The translations under genes and the position numbers were made by a program. Of a stretch of 64,000 bases of DNA, positions 63,116 to 64,000 are shown one piece after another. Below the pieces are notes generated by a model that worked only from the letters and a program-made list of their open reading frames with translations, was not told the DNA's origin and did no database searches. This DNA is from Anaeramoeba flamelloides (lineage: Eukaryota; Metamonada; Anaeramoebidae): NCBI GenBank assembly GCA_027625915.1, contig JANTQA010000023.1, forward strand, positions 13,702,001 to 13,766,000, written 5' to 3'. Numbering within the stretch: the first letter of the stretch is position 1; every line of letters begins with the position of its first letter.

Positions 63116-63893
63116 ATTTATTATGGGAAAGGAGTAATTAAAGAAAATTTACTAAATAAAAAAGAGAAGAAGAAAAATAATTAAAATATTAAAGTAAAAA
63201 AATATTATATCATTTGCATGACCAAATTAAAAATTTTCCACGTCCTGAAACAGGGGGGGGGGGGGGGGGGGGGGAAAAAACCTGGTAGAAAGATTATTAA
63301 TAAATAAGATTCCACAAAATGTGATTAATAAATTAGTATTCCACAACTCCGAAAAGTGGGGCACTATGTACCCGAATTTGTATATTTTTTTTGCTATTTT
63401 AGAAATCATTAATTTTCAATTTTTTTATTTTCGATTTTTTCTTTATTGCCTTAATTTTTCTAACCATAAGAGCTTATATGAAAAATTATCGACAAGAAAA
63501 ATAAATTTCCTTAGTTTGATTAGCCAGATTAAAGAGTTTTTGGGTATTTTTTCTAGGAATAACATTTTTATATATATTTTTTTCTAAAATTTTTGCTAAT
63601 TTTTTTTTCCATTTGATTCTGATAAATTTAGATATTCGTAATACCAAATAAAGATATTTATATTTTCCTAATATTATGTACAATAATCACATTTGAATCT
63701 TTGATTTTTTTCAATTTGTACAAATTCCGGTAAAGTTGACCACAAAATCCTAGGATTGTCAAGTAAATGATATAATATTTTATTAATTTAATATTTTAAT
63801 TATTTTTCTTTTCTTTTTTATTGTATAAATTTTCTTTTATTCCTCCTTTCTCTCAAAAAATAAATAAAAATCCTAGGATTTTCAATTTTATTC
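63116..63893. mobile_element. Inverted pair of R2 repeats, possible element
   Basis: Arms 63116-63258 (-) and 63751-63893 (+) face each other and share TGATATAATATTTT, TTTAATATTTTAATTATTTT and ATTTTCTTT. Each also matches 19762-19905, the left arm very closely. The 490 bp centre has no gene. This could be a TIR element of about 780 bp or two independent insertions. Confidence 0.5.
63253..63274. repeat. G homopolymer, 22 bases
   Basis: Twenty-two consecutive G next to the end of the left R2 repeat (after CGTCCTGAAACA). The related copy at 19.76 kb has no such run. Confidence 0.85.
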
Positions 63894-64000
63894 AATAAAT
63901 CAATTATTTTTCCATCAAAGCACAGAAAAAAATATTTTCAAAGATCAAAAATATCAATTCTATTATGAATATTTAAACATTGAATTTTGCTCTTCTTAAG

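Larger units (their letters stand above)
61988..64000. other. Spacer to the right edge, with inverted repeat pair
   Basis: No gene recognised. Contains long A and T runs at 62100-62460, an inverted pair of family R2 repeats (63116-63258 and 63751-63893) and a G homopolymer. A tRNA-like stretch at 62645-62730 was considered and rejected. Confidence 0.55.

Overview
This is a 64 kb window of a very AT-rich nuclear genome from a unicellular eukaryote. Evidence: protein-coding genes broken by GT-AG spliceosomal introns, eukaryote-only families (TRAP-alpha, proteasome beta4, Pontin/RUVBL1, eL33, nuclear poly(A)-binding protein, an F-box protein), the standard stop codons, and long homopolymer-rich spacers. 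The combination of a succinyl-CoA synthetase alpha subunit with a presequence-like N-terminus, a PAS-type gene with a Lys/Ser-rich tail and an F-box/multi-pass membrane fusion suggests an anaerobic amoeboid protist such as Anaeramoeba. That placement is inference from family resemblance; no search was run.

Layout. 1-13.4 kb: gene-poor; a PAS-like gene on the minus strand (2.7-3.6 kb, 3' end not found) and a TTAA-flanked DNA transposon family in two copies (7885-9754 and 12236-13045), with a paralogous empty site near 6.1 kb. 13.4-18 kb: SUCLG alpha, six exons, last intron about 3 kb. 18-23.8 kb: no gene, a cluster of inverted-repeat (MITE-like) elements. 23.8-27.7 kb: an unrecognised two-exon gene whose 3.5 kb intron holds two elements. 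29.4-30.8 kb: F-box + multi-TM protein. 35.2-35.6 kb: ribosomal protein eL33. 39.3-42.7 kb: divergent pair TRAP-alpha (-) / RUVBL1 (+) sharing a 222 bp spacer. 45.3-48.5 kb: proteasome beta4 (-), converging on RUVBL1. 53.7-54.3 kb: polyQ protein. 59-62 kb: PABPN1-like protein. The rest is spacer with repeats.

The recognised genes are ordinary housekeeping functions (organellar energy metabolism, translation, ER translocation, chromatin/snoRNP ATPase, protein degradation, mRNA 3'-end processing) with no operon-like logic. The unusual content is in the non-coding DNA: at least eight families of short inverted-repeat elements, several present twice or three times in 64 kb, tandem arrays of strong hairpins that share a TAGGTTTT boundary, and G-homopolymers of 16 and 22 bases in an otherwise G-poor sequence. 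Several elements sit inside introns and account for part of the length of three of the four introns above 2 kb. Exon joins were derived by hand from reading frame, GT-AG sites and family alignment remembered from knowledge, not from transcripts.
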